Source: Mesorhizobium caraganae
GTDB taxonomy: Bacteria > Pseudomonadota > Alphaproteobacteria > Rhizobiales > Rhizobiaceae
DNA: 64,000 nucleotides
NCBI RefSeq assembly: GCF_016836705.1
Contig: NZ_JAFCGY010000003.1
Span: 248,001-312,000 of the forward strand
Reading direction: 5' to 3'
Position 1 is the stretch's first letter. Every line of letters starts with the position of its first letter. Both the position numbers and the translations under genes were made by a program. The notes beneath the pieces are model-generated. The model worked only from the letters and a program-made list of their open reading frames with translations, ran no database searches and was not told the DNA's origin. Below are positions 19,152-29,272 of this stretch, piece by piece.

Positions 19152-19964
19152 GTGGCTGACATTCTGCGCAAGATCGAGGCCTACAAGCGCGACGAGATCG
19201 CGGCGGCAAAGGCGCTGATACCGCTGGCCGAGATCAAGGCACGGGCGAAGGATGCCGCCGCGCCGCGCGGCTTTCTCGCGGCGCTCGAGGCGAAGCGCAG
19301 ATCGGGCAACTTTGCCCTGATAGCCGAGATCAAGAAGGCGAGCCCTTCCAAAGGGTTGATCCGTGCCGATTTCGACCCACCGACGCTGGCGCAGGCCTAT
19401 GAAAAAGGCGGCGCCGCCTGTCTTTCGGTGCTGACCGATGCGCCGTCCTTCCAGGGCGCGCCGGAATTTCTAACCAACGCCCGCAAGGCGGTGTCGCTGC
19501 CCGCGCTGCGCAAGGATTTCCTGTTCGATCCCTACCAGGTCTACGAGGCGCGCGCCTGGGGCGCCGACGCCATCCTGATCATCATGGCCAGCGTCGACGA
19601 TGCCTTGGCGAGCGAATTGGAAGCGACCGCATTCGAACTCGGCATGGATGCGCTGATCGAGGTGCATGACGAAGCCGAGACCGAGCGCGCGCTAAAGCTG
19701 TCGTCGCGGCTGATCGGCATCAACAACCGCAATCTGAGGACGTTCGAGACCAGTCTTGAAACCTCCGAGCGGCTGGCGTCCATGGTGCCGGGCGGCCGCT
19801 TGCTGGTCAGCGAGAGCGGTATTTTCACCCATGACGATTGCCTCAGGATGCAAAAGGTCGGCATCGAAACCTTCCTTGTCGGCGAGAGCCTGATGCGGCA
19901 ACAGGATGTGGCGGCGGCAACGCGCCTGCTTCTGACGGGCAAGACGCCGGCAGAGGCCGTCTGA
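19152..19964 (+). CDS. trpC: indole-3-glycerol phosphate synthase
   Basis: A 270-aa TIM-barrel enzyme that cyclises CdRP to indole-3-glycerol phosphate. Motifs are [14 protein letters not shown] (catalytic Lys), [21 protein letters not shown] and [13 protein letters not shown], with LVSESGI near the end. GTG start at 19152, four bp after the trpD stop. Two bp separate its stop from the moaC ATG. A separate, unfused trpC with no trpF. Confidence 0.96.
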   Translation: MADILRKIEAYKRDEIAAAKALIPLAEIKARAKDAAAPRGFLAALEAKRRSGNFALIAEIKKASPSKGLIRADFDPPTLAQAYEKGGAACLSVLTDAPSFQGAPEFLTNARKAVSLPALRKDFLFDPYQVYEARAWGADAILIIMASVDDALASELEATAFELGMDALIEVHDEAETERALKLSSRLIGINNRNLRTFETSLETSERLASMVPGGRLLVSESGIFTHDDCLRMQKVGIETFLVGESLMRQQDVAAATRLLLTGKTPAEAV

Positions 19965-19966
19965 GG

Positions 19967-20449
19967 ATGCCAGCCGCCCTCACCCACCTCGGCGCCAAGG
20001 GCGAGGCCAACATGGTCGATGTCGGCGACAAGGCGGAGACGACGCGCACGGCAGTCGCTGAGGGCTTTGTCTCGATGCGGCCTGAAACCCTGAAAATGAT
20101 CCTCGACGGCGACGCCAAGAAGGGCGATGTGCTGGGCACAGCGCGCATCGCCGGCATCATGGCAGCCAAGAAGACGCATGAGCTGATCCCGCTCTGCCAT
20201 CCGCTGCTGTTGACCAAGGTGTCGGTCGATATCGAGCCGGACGCGGCGCTGCCCGGCCTCAGGGTCACCGCGCTCGCCCGCGTCACCGGCAAGACCGGGG
20301 TCGAAATGGAGGCGCTGACCGCGGCCTCGGTGGCATGCCTGACTATTTACGACATGGCCAAGGCGGCCGATCGCGCCATGGTGATTTCCGGCATAAGGCT
20401 GGTGGAAAAGACCGGCGGCAAGTCCGGCGACTACAAGGCGGGCGCCTGA
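19967..20449 (+). CDS. moaC: cyclic pyranopterin monophosphate synthase
   Basis: A 160-aa enzyme that completes cPMP formation in molybdenum-cofactor synthesis. Conserved [31 protein letters not shown] and [15 protein letters not shown] (catalytic Asp and Lys region KAADRAM) are present. The ATG at 19967 gives normal length; the frame runs open into trpC but those residues are not conserved. Its stop overlaps the moeA start (TGATG). Confidence 0.97.
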   Translation: MPAALTHLGAKGEANMVDVGDKAETTRTAVAEGFVSMRPETLKMILDGDAKKGDVLGTARIAGIMAAKKTHELIPLCHPLLLTKVSVDIEPDAALPGLRVTALARVTGKTGVEMEALTAASVACLTIYDMAKAADRAMVISGIRLVEKTGGKSGDYKAGA

Positions 20450-21654
20450 TGGCGCTGCTTCCGGTGGCCGAGGCGCTGGAGCGCCTGCTGGAAGGCGCTG
20501 CGGCGCTGCCGGGTGAAAGCATCGCCCTGGCGGATGCGGCCGGCCGGGTGCTGGCGGAACCTGTCGTGGCGCTGCGTACTCAGCCGCCCTTCAACGCGTC
20601 CGCCATGGACGGCTATGCCGCGAGGGCGCAGGATGTGGCATCCGCCCCGGCGCGGCTTTCGGTGATCGGCATGGCGCCGGCCGGACGCGGCTTTGACGGC
20701 TCGGTCGGCAGGGCGGAGGCTGTCCGCATTTTCACCGGCGCGCCTCTGCCCGAAGGTGCCGACACGATCGTCATCCAGGAGAATGTCCGCGACCTTGGCA
20801 ATGGCCATATCGAGGTCACCGAGCCGACCGCAAAAGACCGTAACATCCGCCGCCGTGGACTGGATTTCTCGCAAGGCGACCTGCTCCTGCAAAAAGGTCG
20901 CGTGCTCGATCCGGCCGCATTGTCGCTTGCGGCGTCGGCCAATCATCCGATGCTCAACGTCGTGCGCCGGCCTCTGGTCGCGATCATCGCCACCGGCGAC
21001 GAATTGCTGCCGCCGGGGCGTGACCCCGGTCCGGATCAGATCATCTCTTCCAACGCTTACGGCGTTGCGGCCGCCGCGCAGTCTGTCGGCGCCAAAGCGC
21101 TTGATCTCGGCATCGCGGCAGATCGCAAGGCCGACATAGCGGCGCTGGTGCGCAAGGCTGTCGCGGCAAAAGCCGACGTCATCGTCACGCTCGGCGGCGC
21201 TTCGGTCGGCGACCACGACCTCGTGCACGATGTACTGACCAGCGAAGGCATGAAGCTCGATTTCTGGAAGCTCGCCATGCGCCCGGGCAAGCCGCTGATG
21301 TTCGGGCGTCTCGGCGACATTAGATGCATCGGCCTGCCCGGCAATCCGGTGGCGAGCCTGGTCTGTTCGCAGCTGTTTTTGAAGCCGCTTTTGGCGCAGC
21401 TCGGCGGCCGCACGCACCGGCAGGACATCCGCCCGGCGCAGCTTGGCGCCGCGATGCCGGCCAATGATCTGAGGCAAGACTATGTGCGCGCCGTGGTGAG
21501 CGAAGAAACCGGCGCATTGGTGGCGACGCCGTTCGGCATCCAGGATTCCTCGATGCTGAGAATGCTGGCCGACGCCAACGGCTTGATCGTGCGCGAGCCC
21601 TTCGCTCCGGCCGCCGCCGCGGGTGCCGCCTGCAGCGTCCTGATGTTACGCTGA
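20449..21654 (+). CDS. moeA: molybdopterin molybdenumtransferase
   Basis: A 401-aa protein that inserts molybdate into adenylylated molybdopterin. N-terminal MoeA domain with FNASAMDGYA (Asp), the EGADTIVIQENV segment, and the MogA-like domain with ATGDELLPPG and TLGGASVGDHD. PGNPVAS lies near the C-terminus. Start ATG 20449 overlaps the moaC stop, so translation is coupled. Co-transcribed with trpD, trpC and moaC. Confidence 0.96.
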   Translation: MALLPVAEALERLLEGAAALPGESIALADAAGRVLAEPVVALRTQPPFNASAMDGYAARAQDVASAPARLSVIGMAPAGRGFDGSVGRAEAVRIFTGAPLPEGADTIVIQENVRDLGNGHIEVTEPTAKDRNIRRRGLDFSQGDLLLQKGRVLDPAALSLAASANHPMLNVVRRPLVAIIATGDELLPPGRDPGPDQIISSNAYGVAAAAQSVGAKALDLGIAADRKADIAALVRKAVAAKADVIVTLGGASVGDHDLVHDVLTSEGMKLDFWKLAMRPGKPLMFGRLGDIRCIGLPGNPVASLVCSQLFLKPLLAQLGGRTHRQDIRPAQLGAAMPANDLRQDYVRAVVSEETGALVATPFGIQDSSMLRMLADANGLIVREPFAPAAAAGAACSVLMLR

Positions 21655-21689
21655 ACAAAACGTCAACACATTCATTAAACTTTAAAAGG

Positions 21690-21718
21690 TTGCGGAACAC
21701 AACTGGAACAGATAGTGT
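21690..21718 (+). promoter_or_regulatory. candidate lexA promoter overlapping an SOS box
   Basis: TTGCGG (21690-21695), 17-bp spacer, TAGTGT (21713-21718). The spacer contains the LexA box. The match to the sigma-70 consensus is moderate. Confidence 0.4.
21695..21709. promoter_or_regulatory. LexA binding site (SOS box) of lexA
   Basis: GAAC-N7-GAAC, which is the reverse complement of the alphaproteobacterial SOS box GTTC-N7-GTTC, placed 63 bp before the lexA ATG. An imperfect second site, GTTC-N7-GTTT, begins at 21721. It predicts autoregulation. Confidence 0.8.
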
Positions 21719-21771
21719 TTGTTCTGGGTTTGTTTTTTCCGATTCTGGTTTCAGAACCCGTGGGGGCCGCG

Positions 21772-22524
21772 ATGCTGACGCGCAAACAACATGAACTTCT
21801 GATGTTCATCCATGAACGCCTGAAGGAGAGCGGAATCCCGCCGTCTTTCGACGAGATGAAGGAGGCGCTCGACCTCGCGTCCAAGTCCGGCATTCACCGC
21901 CTGATCACGGCGCTTGAGGAGCGCGGCTTCATTCGCCGGCTGCCAAACCGGGCGCGCGCGCTGGAAGTGCTGCGGCTGCCCGACTCGATCGCACCCGGCC
22001 TCAATGCGGCGAAGAAGTTCTCGCCAAGCGTCATCCAGGGCAGTCTCGGTCAAGGCGGTCAGGGGCAAGGCGGTATCGGCCGCCAGATCAAGCCGGCCTC
22101 CTCGTCTCGTTCGATGTCGGCCGGCAATGACGACGCCGTTTCCGCGGTGTCGATCCCGGTGATGGGCCGCATCGCCGCCGGTGTGCCGATCGACGCCATC
22201 CAGCACCAGACGCATTCGATCTCGGTGCCGCCCGACATGATCATGGGCGGCGAACACTACGCGCTCGAGGTCAAGGGTGACTCGATGATCGAGGCCGGCA
22301 TTTTCGACGGCGACACGGTCATCATCCGCAATGCCGATACGGCGAGCCCCGGCGAGATCGTGGTGGCGCTGGTCGACGAGGAGGAAGCGACGTTGAAGCG
22401 CTTCCGCCGCAAGGGCGCCTCGATCGCGCTGGAAGCCGCCAACCCGGCCTACGAAACCCGCATCTTCGGGCCGGACAGGGTCAAGGTGCAGGGCAAGCTG
22501 GTCGGCCTGATCCGGCGCTACTGA
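21772..22524 (+). CDS. lexA: LexA repressor
   Basis: A 250-aa SOS repressor. The N-terminal winged helix begins [17 protein letters not shown] and [17 protein letters not shown]. The self-cleavage bond is Ala136-Gly137 (RIAAGVP), with catalytic Ser171 (KGDSMIEAG) and Lys209 (ATLKRF). A Gly/Gln/Ser-rich linker lies at about 85-120, longer than in E. coli LexA. The start at 21772 is fixed by the family N-terminus. A SOS box precedes it. Its last 7 bp overlap the convergent comEC. Confidence 0.97.
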   Translation: MLTRKQHELLMFIHERLKESGIPPSFDEMKEALDLASKSGIHRLITALEERGFIRRLPNRARALEVLRLPDSIAPGLNAAKKFSPSVIQGSLGQGGQGQGGIGRQIKPASSSRSMSAGNDDAVSAVSIPVMGRIAAGVPIDAIQHQTHSISVPPDMIMGGEHYALEVKGDSMIEAGIFDGDTVIIRNADTASPGEIVVALVDEEEATLKRFRRKGASIALEAANPAYETRIFGPDRVKVQGKLVGLIRRY

Positions 22525-24974
22525 GCCGGCTTGGGTTTGTACTTTTCGGGCTGCTTGTAAGGCGGCATTCCACGCGCTTCGCGTGAGAAGCGGCGTTGCT
22601 CGTGCCAGGGACGATAGGGCTTGTCGACGGCGAAACGGATCATTGGCGCTGTCGCGGCCGATTGTGGGTCGAAGAAGACGGCGGCACTGCCATCGCGGGC
22701 AAGTTGCTTCTTGGTCACGACCAGCACCAGCGGGTCGCGGCACGGATTGTAGGCGGTGGCGTCGTCGATGACGATCAGGCTCGCGAAAGCGCAGGCTGGC
22801 CGCGCTGTGTTGCGGTCTTTTGCCAGCGCGATGATGGCTCCGGTCGGGTGCCGGGCAATGCAGAGATTGCCTGTGCAGTAGAAGGGCGAGCCTGGCGGCA
22901 GGTCGAGCGGGTCTAGATCGAACCGCGTGTCCGTTGCCTCGAAAATCTCAGGCGGGATTATGGCTTCGGCCCTCAGCGCGCGTTTCCAGTTGTCTGTGGT
23001 GAATTCGTTGGAGCGTTCGCGATTGAGCGCGAGTTCGCCGCCGCCGATCGGCAATGCCACCAGATGCGCATCCTCCGAGATAAGCACATCGGGCGTGCGC
23101 ACCTGTGGCACAGTCAACAGGCCGGCCAGCGCGAAAGGCACGGCCACCAGCCTCAGCCAGGTGGTGGCCATGGTGGCGATGACGAGGGCGACCGCCACCA
23201 GCAGCACCGAGCGGATAGAGATCAGGCCGACGGCATCGACCGGCGAACGTTCGGAAATCCAGGCAGAGATGGCGATCATCGCCGTCAGACCCTTGCCCAT
23301 CACATAAAGGAACGGTCCATCGGCGCCGAACGGCATGGCCAGCGCGCTGAGCACGGCGAAGGGCATGACGATCAACGACACAATCGGCATCACGGCCAGA
23401 TTTGCGAGCAGGCTGAGTGGCGACACGCGCTGGAAATGCCAGATGGCGAACAGCGCGGTGGCACTTCCGGCAATGATCGAGGTCATGGCGAGGCCGCCCA
23501 TGGCCAGCAGGAATTTTCGCGACAGGAAGCCGACGAAAGAGCGCCTTGCAGGCGGCGTTCTCACTCTATCGGCGCGGTAGTCGGCCCAGCCGGCATAGGC
23601 GCCGACAAGGGCGGCGGTGGCCGCAAACGACATCTGGAAACTCGGGCCGACAACCTCATGCGGCGACACCAGGATGACGGCGATGGCCGAGATCGCCAGA
23701 TTGCGCATGGTCAGGGCTGCGCGATCAAACAGCACCGCGACCAGCATGACCGCCAGCATGATGAAGCTGCGCTCGGCGGCAACCACGATGCCTGAAATGA
23801 CGAGATAGGCGGCGATGGAAACAAGCGCCGCGGCAGCGGCATATTTCTTGACAGGCCGGCGCGAGGAGAAATCGGGAAACAGCGCGAAGGCGCCGCGCAA
23901 CAATGCCATGATGGTGCCGGCGACCAGCGCCATGTGCAGGCCGGAAATGGAGATGATGTGGTAGATGCCAGTGCGCCGCATAGCCTCGTTGACCTCGTCC
24001 GGAATGCCGGCGCGCACGCCGACAATGAGCGCCGCGGCAATCTCGCCTTCGGCGCCGCCGATTTTGCCCCTGATATGGTCGGCGATGTTTTCGCGCGCAT
24101 TCTCGATCGCCGAAGAAAGCCGTGCGGTCAGCGGCGGCGGGCCCTGCGAAGCAATGGTTTTTGGATTGCCGAGAAAGAAGCCGCTGCCGCCGATACCGGC
24201 GAAATAGCTGTCGAAGGAGAAATCGTAGCTCTCCGGCCGCACCGGACCCGTCGGCGGCAACAGCCTGGCATAGCCGGTGATGAGGGAGCCGGCGGTCATA
24301 TCGGCCGGAATCCCACGCGCCGAGAGCCTGACCCGCTCCGGCGCGTAGCGCAGCTTGGGGTGAGCGGTGGAAATAATGTCGAGCGACAGCCTGACGCGGC
24401 CGTTTTCCATCTCCTCAAGGCTGACGACGCGTCCGGTCAGCCGTGTCTGGATCTCGGAGCCCAGCATTTGCGTTCCGGCGCGCCAGGTCTCGACCTTGGC
24501 GGCGACCACCCCAAGCGCGCACAGCATCGCGGCCACGCAGAGGAGATGCGTCTTCGGCCAGGACCGCGCGACGGCTGCGCAACAGGCCATGAGCAGCACA
24601 ATCGCGATTGGTTGGGCAAAGCCCGGCTCGCTGGCCAGCGAGAAATAAATGATGACGCCGGCCGCCAGGAAAACCGGCATAAGCAGGAAGGCGACGCCGC
24701 GGTCGAGTTCGGTGCCGGCGGCCACGGCCAGGCTGCGACGGATTGCTGGCCATGTCGAACGGCGCAGCAGCCTACGCAAACGGATGGAGGATCCAGGCAC
24801 GGCGACCGGCACCGACGCAGTGTCATCCGGAGACAAGGGCCGGAGGCCAGGTCGCGTCTCGGGCAGCGCGACGAGCATCGGCTCGGCATAGGGACTATCG
24901 GCAAACAGGGAGCGTTCGTTGACGCTTGTCGCAGCGCCCTCGCCTTGATCCTCGCCCCGGCCACGTCCAGCCAT
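22518..24974 (-). CDS. comEC: ComEC/Rec2 family inner-membrane protein
   Basis: An 818-aa protein with many hydrophobic segments: a DUF4131-type domain (about 100-280), the competence core (about 310-590) with [15 protein letters not shown], and a soluble C-terminal remnant of the metallo-hydrolase-like region (about 630-818). In competent bacteria ComEC forms the channel for DNA uptake. The C-terminal region here is short, without a clear HxHxDH, so nuclease activity is doubtful. Divergent from gltX and overlapping lexA by 7 bp at the 3' end. Confidence 0.88.
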   Translation of the reverse strand: MAGRGRGEDQGEGAATSVNERSLFADSPYAEPMLVALPETRPGLRPLSPDDTASVPVAVPGSSIRLRRLLRRSTWPAIRRSLAVAAGTELDRGVAFLLMPVFLAAGVIIYFSLASEPGFAQPIAIVLLMACCAAVARSWPKTHLLCVAAMLCALGVVAAKVETWRAGTQMLGSEIQTRLTGRVVSLEEMENGRVRLSLDIISTAHPKLRYAPERVRLSARGIPADMTAGSLITGYARLLPPTGPVRPESYDFSFDSYFAGIGGSGFFLGNPKTIASQGPPPLTARLSSAIENARENIADHIRGKIGGAEGEIAAALIVGVRAGIPDEVNEAMRRTGIYHIISISGLHMALVAGTIMALLRGAFALFPDFSSRRPVKKYAAAAALVSIAAYLVISGIVVAAERSFIMLAVMLVAVLFDRAALTMRNLAISAIAVILVSPHEVVGPSFQMSFAATAALVGAYAGWADYRADRVRTPPARRSFVGFLSRKFLLAMGGLAMTSIIAGSATALFAIWHFQRVSPLSLLANLAVMPIVSLIVMPFAVLSALAMPFGADGPFLYVMGKGLTAMIAISAWISERSPVDAVGLISIRSVLLVAVALVIATMATTWLRLVAVPFALAGLLTVPQVRTPDVLISEDAHLVALPIGGGELALNRERSNEFTTDNWKRALRAEAIIPPEIFEATDTRFDLDPLDLPPGSPFYCTGNLCIARHPTGAIIALAKDRNTARPACAFASLIVIDDATAYNPCRDPLVLVVTKKQLARDGSAAVFFDPQSAATAPMIRFAVDKPYRPWHEQRRFSREARGMPPYKQPEKYKPKPAQ

Positions 24975-25073
24975 CGGGTCTGCCCCTTGCGCCCCAGACC
25001 CCCTATGCTACATGAACGCGCAAAGCGCGAAAGTCCGCGCGATCACGCCCCCGCTTTCTAGCCTTGCCCCGAG

Positions 25074-25108
25074 AATTGCCATGTCCAACAAAATTGCCAT
25101 GTCCAACA
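25074..25108 (+). repeat. 18-bp tandem duplication covering the gltX start codon
   Basis: AATTGCCATGTCCAACA occurs at 25074-25090 and again at 25092-25108, an offset of 18 bp. It duplicates the translation start region and codes [10 protein letters not shown], giving two in-frame ATG starts six codons apart. Confidence 0.8.
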
Positions 25109-26523
25109 GGGTGGTCACCCGTTTTGCCCCCTCGCCCACGGGCTACCTGCATATCGGTGGCGCGCGCACCGCATTGTTCAATTGGCTGTATGCCAAGCAC
25201 ACCGACGGCACGATGCTGCTGCGCATCGAGGACACCGATCGCGAGCGTTCCACCGAAGCGGCAACCCAGGCAATTCTCGATGGGTTGACCTGGCTCGGCC
25301 TGTCCTGGGATGGCGGGGCCGTCTCGCAGTTCGAGCGTGCGCCGCGCCACCGCGAGGTGGCCGAGGAGCTGGTGCGCCTGGGCAAGGCCTACTACGCCTA
25401 TGAGACACCTGCCGAGCTCGAGGCGATGCGCGAGGCGGCGCGCGCCAAGAGCCTGCCGCCGCGCTATAATGGTGCGTGGCGCGACCGCGACCCCTCCGAG
25501 GCGCCCGCCGGAGTCAAAGGCGCCATCCGCATCAAGGCGCCGACCGAGGGCGAGACCGTGGTGCATGACCGCGTGCAGGGCGAGGTGCGCTTCCCCAACA
25601 AGGATCTCGACGATTTCATCATCCTGCGTTCGGATGGTGTCCCGACCTACATGCATGCCGTCGTCGTCGACGACCACGACATGGGCGTCACCCACATCAT
25701 TCGTGGCGACGACCATCTGACCAACGCCGCGCGCCAGACGGTGATCTACAAGGCCATGGGCTGGGAGGTGCCGTCCATGTCGCACATCCCGCTGATCCAT
25801 GGCGCCGACGGCGCCAAGCTGTCGAAGCGGCATGGCGCGCTCGGCGTCGAGGCCTACCGCGCCTTGGGTTATCTGCCCGAGGCGCTGCTCAATTATCTCG
25901 CCCGCCTCGGCTGGAGCCATGGCGACGACGAGGTGATGTCGATCAAGGACATGATCTCCTGGTTCGACATCGGCGACGTCAACAAGGGTGCGGCGCGCTT
26001 CGACTTCGCCAAGCTCGACGCGCTGAACGGCGTGCACATGCGCAAGATGGATGACAAGGCGCTGCTCGACATCTTCGTCGCCACTCTTCCCTATCTCGAA
26101 GGCGGCCCGGCGCTGGCCGCCCGCCTCGACGACACCAGGAAGGCGCAGCTGCTGGCCGCCCTGCCCGGCCTGAAGGAGCGTGCCAAGACACTGGTCGAGC
26201 TGGCCGACGGCGCCGGCTTCCTGTTCGTCGAGCGGCCGCTGCCGATCGACGAGAAGGCGGCCGCACTGCTCAATGCCGATGCGCGCACGATCCTGCGTGG
26301 CGCCCATGCGGCATTGCAGACGGTTTCGGGCGAGTGGACGGCCGCTGCGGCGGAAGCCGCAGTGCGCGAGTACGCGACGGCCGGCGGCCACAAGCTTGGC
26401 GCCGTGGCCCAACCGCTGAGGGCAGCCCTTACCGGCCGCAGCACCTCGCCCGGCGTGTTCGACGTGCTTGCCGTGCTCGGCCGCGACGAAAGCCTGGCCC
26501 GGATTGCGGATCAAATCGATTAG
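25081..26523 (+). CDS. gltX: glutamate--tRNA ligase
   Basis: A 480-aa class-I aminoacyl-tRNA synthetase that charges tRNA-Glu. The HIGH-type motif is [18 protein letters not shown] and the KMSKS-type motif is AKLSKRHGA (about 245). Either ATG 25081 or ATG 25099 could start translation because the start region is duplicated. The frame is open upstream to 25012 but those residues are not conserved. Rhizobia often have two gltX genes, and gatA at the far end of the window implies the transamidation route for Gln- and/or Asn-tRNA, so this enzyme may be non-discriminating. Confidence 0.95.
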   Translation: MSNKIAMSNRVVTRFAPSPTGYLHIGGARTALFNWLYAKHTDGTMLLRIEDTDRERSTEAATQAILDGLTWLGLSWDGGAVSQFERAPRHREVAEELVRLGKAYYAYETPAELEAMREAARAKSLPPRYNGAWRDRDPSEAPAGVKGAIRIKAPTEGETVVHDRVQGEVRFPNKDLDDFIILRSDGVPTYMHAVVVDDHDMGVTHIIRGDDHLTNAARQTVIYKAMGWEVPSMSHIPLIHGADGAKLSKRHGALGVEAYRALGYLPEALLNYLARLGWSHGDDEVMSIKDMISWFDIGDVNKGAARFDFAKLDALNGVHMRKMDDKALLDIFVATLPYLEGGPALAARLDDTRKAQLLAALPGLKERAKTLVELADGAGFLFVERPLPIDEKAAALLNADARTILRGAHAALQTVSGEWTAAAAEAAVREYATAGGHKLGAVAQPLRAALTGRSTSPGVFDVLAVLGRDESLARIADQID

Positions 26524-26550
26524 GAGCGAACTGGCCCAAGAAGATTGGCA

Positions 26551-26579
26551 TTGAAAGGCGCGTTTCGCAGTGCAACATT
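26551..26579 (+). promoter_or_regulatory. possible gltA promoter
   Basis: TTGAAA, 17-bp spacer, AACATT, in the 181-bp gap between gltX and gltA. It would give a leader of about 120 nt. The -10 element is weak. Confidence 0.3.
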
Positions 26580-26704
26580 AGGCCCTGGCCCAATCTGGCA
26601 CGCACCTCCCAAAATGCGGTGGCGAGTTCGCGCATTCCGGTGATTTCGACGTGTCGTTAGCAGGAATTGCCTTGCCGGCATGAGGAACATGAAGGAGTTT
26701 GAGA

Positions 26705-28036
26705 ATGAGCGAAGCTGCGACAAAACTGGAAACCGGCAGCAAGACGACGCACCCGTCGACTGCCACGCTCGAACTGGCCGGCAAGACGCACGAATTCAAG
26801 GTGCGAAGCGGCTCGGTCGGGCCTGACGTCATCGACATCGGTGCGCTCTACAATACCACCGGCGCCTTTACCTACGACCCTGGCTTCACCTCGACGGCGA
26901 GCTGCGAGTCGGCGATCACCTTCATCGACGGCGATGCCGGCATCCTGCTGCACCGCGGCTATCCGATCGACCAGCTGGCCGAGCATGGCGACTTCCTCGA
27001 AGTCTGCTACCTGCTGCTCTACGGTGAACTGCCGACCAAGGCGCAGAAGGACGATTTCGACTACCGGGTGACGCGCCACACCATGGTGCATGAGCAGATG
27101 TCGCGCTTCTTCACCGGCTTCCGCCGCGACGCGCACCCAATGGCTGTGATGTGCGGCGTGGTCGGCGCGCTGTCGGCCTTCTATCACGACTCCACCGACA
27201 TTTCGGACCCGTATCAGCGCATGGTCGCCTCGATGCGGCTGATCGCCAAGATGCCGACGATCGCGGCCATGGCCTACAAATACCATATCGGCCAGCCCTT
27301 CATTTACCCGAAGAACGAGCTGAACTTCGCCGCCAACTTCCTGCATATGTGCTTTGCCGTGCCGTGCGAGGAATACAAGATCAACCCGGTGCTGGCGCGC
27401 GCCATGGAACGTATCTTCATCCTGCATGCCGACCACGAGCAGAACGCCTCGACCTCGACGGTGCGTCTTGCCGGCTCGTCGGGCGCCAACCCGTTCGCCT
27501 GCATCGCCGCCGGCATCGCGTGCCTGTGGGGCCCTGCGCATGGCGGCGCCAACGAGGCCGCGCTCAACATGCTGGGCGAGATCGGCCATGTCGACCACAT
27601 CCCGGAATTCATCGCCCGCGCCAAGGACAAGAACGATCCGTTCCGGCTGATGGGCTTTGGCCACCGCGTCTACAAGAACTACGATCCTCGCGCCAAAATC
27701 ATGCAGAAGACGGCGCATGAAGTGCTGGGCGAGCTCGGCATCAAGGACGATCCGCTGCTCGACATCGCCATGGAGCTGGAAAAGATCGCGCTGACCGATT
27801 CCTACTTCATCGAGAAGAAGCTCTATCCGAACGTCGACTTCTATTCCGGCATCACGCTGAAGGCGCTGGGCTTCCCCACCACCATGTTCACCGTGCTGTT
27901 CGCGGTCGCCCGCACCGTCGGCTGGATCGCGCAGTGGAAGGAAATGATCGAGGATCCGCACCAGAAGATCGGCCGCCCGCGCCAACTCTATACCGGCGCC
28001 CCAGAACGCGACTACGTGCCGATCGCAAAGCGGTAA
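26705..28036 (+). CDS. gltA: citrate synthase
   Basis: A 443-aa type-II (hexameric-type) citrate synthase that condenses oxaloacetate with acetyl-CoA. N-terminal beta domain, then the helical core with [15 protein letters not shown], catalytic His in [12 protein letters not shown] and [14 protein letters not shown], and [11 protein letters not shown] with the Asp nearby. AAGGAG lies 8 nt before ATG 26705; a TTG two codons earlier is less likely. Ends 34 bp before a strong bidirectional terminator shared with lpxB. Confidence 0.97.
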   Translation: MSEAATKLETGSKTTHPSTATLELAGKTHEFKVRSGSVGPDVIDIGALYNTTGAFTYDPGFTSTASCESAITFIDGDAGILLHRGYPIDQLAEHGDFLEVCYLLLYGELPTKAQKDDFDYRVTRHTMVHEQMSRFFTGFRRDAHPMAVMCGVVGALSAFYHDSTDISDPYQRMVASMRLIAKMPTIAAMAYKYHIGQPFIYPKNELNFAANFLHMCFAVPCEEYKINPVLARAMERIFILHADHEQNASTSTVRLAGSSGANPFACIAAGIACLWGPAHGGANEAALNMLGEIGHVDHIPEFIARAKDKNDPFRLMGFGHRVYKNYDPRAKIMQKTAHEVLGELGIKDDPLLDIAMELEKIALTDSYFIEKKLYPNVDFYSGITLKALGFPTTMFTVLFAVARTVGWIAQWKEMIEDPHQKIGRPRQLYTGAPERDYVPIAKR

Positions 28037-28038
28037 TC

Positions 28039-28056
28039 GAAGCCGCATGCGGCTTC
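28039..28056. repeat. perfect 18-bp palindrome after gltA
   Basis: GAAGCCGCATGCGGCTTC is its own reverse complement. It starts 2 bp past the gltA stop, ahead of the terminator, and can form a second hairpin in the 3' UTR. Confidence 0.55.
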
Positions 28057-28069
28057 GCCATGACACTGC

Positions 28070-28095
28070 AAAAAGCGCCCGCAAGGGCGCTTTTT
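28070..28095. terminator. bidirectional rho-independent terminator between gltA and lpxB
   Basis: AAAAAGCGCCC-GCA-AGGGCGCTTTTT: GC-rich stem flanked by A5 and T5, so it works for gltA (+) and for the lpx operon (-). The lpxB stop TAA lies inside its T-tract. Confidence 0.88.
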
Positions 28096-29272
28096 AGTTG
28101 GAGTGACGAAGCTTGATGTGGCGAAGAACGACTTCCGCCGCGATATCGCCGGAGGGCTTGTCAGTGGCCATGCGCCTGGCAACCTCGGCAAAGCCGTCCT
28201 TTTGCCAGGTGCGGTAGGCTGTGTCTGAAAACAGACCCTCGAGCTGCCGCGCCAGATAGCGCGGCCGCACGTACTGGTTGTAGTGCTCCGGCACGATCGC
28301 CTGGTCGGCGATCAGATTGGGCAAGGCGGCGCTCCACACCGTGACCAGCCCCTGGACCATGCGCATCACCGGATCGAGCCGGTAGCATGAGATCATCGGC
28401 ACACCAGACAGCGCCAGTTCGAGCGATACCGTTCCCGAGGCGATCAGCGCCGCATCGGCCTTGCCGAAGGCCTGCCATTTGCGCTCGGCATCGAGGATGA
28501 TCTCGGGCTTCTCATCCCAGCGCGCGACCGATGTTTTGACCAGGTCGGCGACATGCGGCACCGTGGGCAACAGCAGGCGCAGGCGGTGTCCGCGCGCGCG
28601 CAGCGCCGAGACCGTCTTGCCGAACGGATCGATAAGCCGGCTTACCTCGCCGCGCCGCGATCCGGGCAGCACCAGCAGTGTCTTGACGCGGTCCCCCGAG
28701 AGATCGCGTGGCTGGCCTTGCGCCCTTGCCGCGCCAAGCACGCCCGGATCATGCGTGAGGCGGTGTCCGACATAGGTGCCGGGCGGGCCGCCGAGCCGGC
28801 TGAGCTCCTTCACCTCGAAAGGCAGGATGCACAGTATATGGTCGACATAGGGCTTCATCGCCACCGCCCTGCCCGGCCGCCATGCCCAGACACTCGGGCA
28901 GACATAATGGACGATCGGGATGGAAGGATCGGCAGCGCGGACCTTTTTGGCCACGCGCAAAGAAAAGTCAGGGCTGTCGATGGTGATGAGACAGTCAGGT
29001 TTCTCAGCAGCGACCGCACCTGCCGTCTGGCCGATGCGCCGCATCAGGCGCGGCAGGTCGCGCAGAATGGCGCTGAGCCCCATCAGCGCGATCTCGGCCC
29101 CGTCGAACAGCGGCACCAGCCCGAGCGCCTGCAGATGCCGCCCGCCAATGCCGACCAGCCTGACATCGCGCCCGGTCACGCGTTTCAGCGACTGGACGAT
29201 GTCGGCGCCCAACAAGTCACCGGACTCTTCGCCGGCAACGATGGCGATTTTCAGCGGCTTCTCAGCTGCCAT
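28094..29272 (-). CDS. lpxB: lipid-A-disaccharide synthase
   Basis: A 392-aa GT19 enzyme that joins UDP-2,3-diacylglucosamine and lipid X into the tetraacyl disaccharide of lipid A. Starts with KIAIVAGEESGDLLGA, contains PSVWAWRPGRA and the donor-site region LIASGTVSLELALSGVPM. ATG 29272 is chosen by this conserved N-terminus and overlaps the lpxI stop by 11 bp. Peripheral at the inner membrane. Last gene of the lpx operon, ending in the shared terminator. Confidence 0.96.
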   Translation of the reverse strand: MAAEKPLKIAIVAGEESGDLLGADIVQSLKRVTGRDVRLVGIGGRHLQALGLVPLFDGAEIALMGLSAILRDLPRLMRRIGQTAGAVAAEKPDCLITIDSPDFSLRVAKKVRAADPSIPIVHYVCPSVWAWRPGRAVAMKPYVDHILCILPFEVKELSRLGGPPGTYVGHRLTHDPGVLGAARAQGQPRDLSGDRVKTLLVLPGSRRGEVSRLIDPFGKTVSALRARGHRLRLLLPTVPHVADLVKTSVARWDEKPEIILDAERKWQAFGKADAALIASGTVSLELALSGVPMISCYRLDPVMRMVQGLVTVWSAALPNLIADQAIVPEHYNQYVRPRYLARQLEGLFSDTAYRTWQKDGFAEVARRMATDKPSGDIAAEVVLRHIKLRHSN

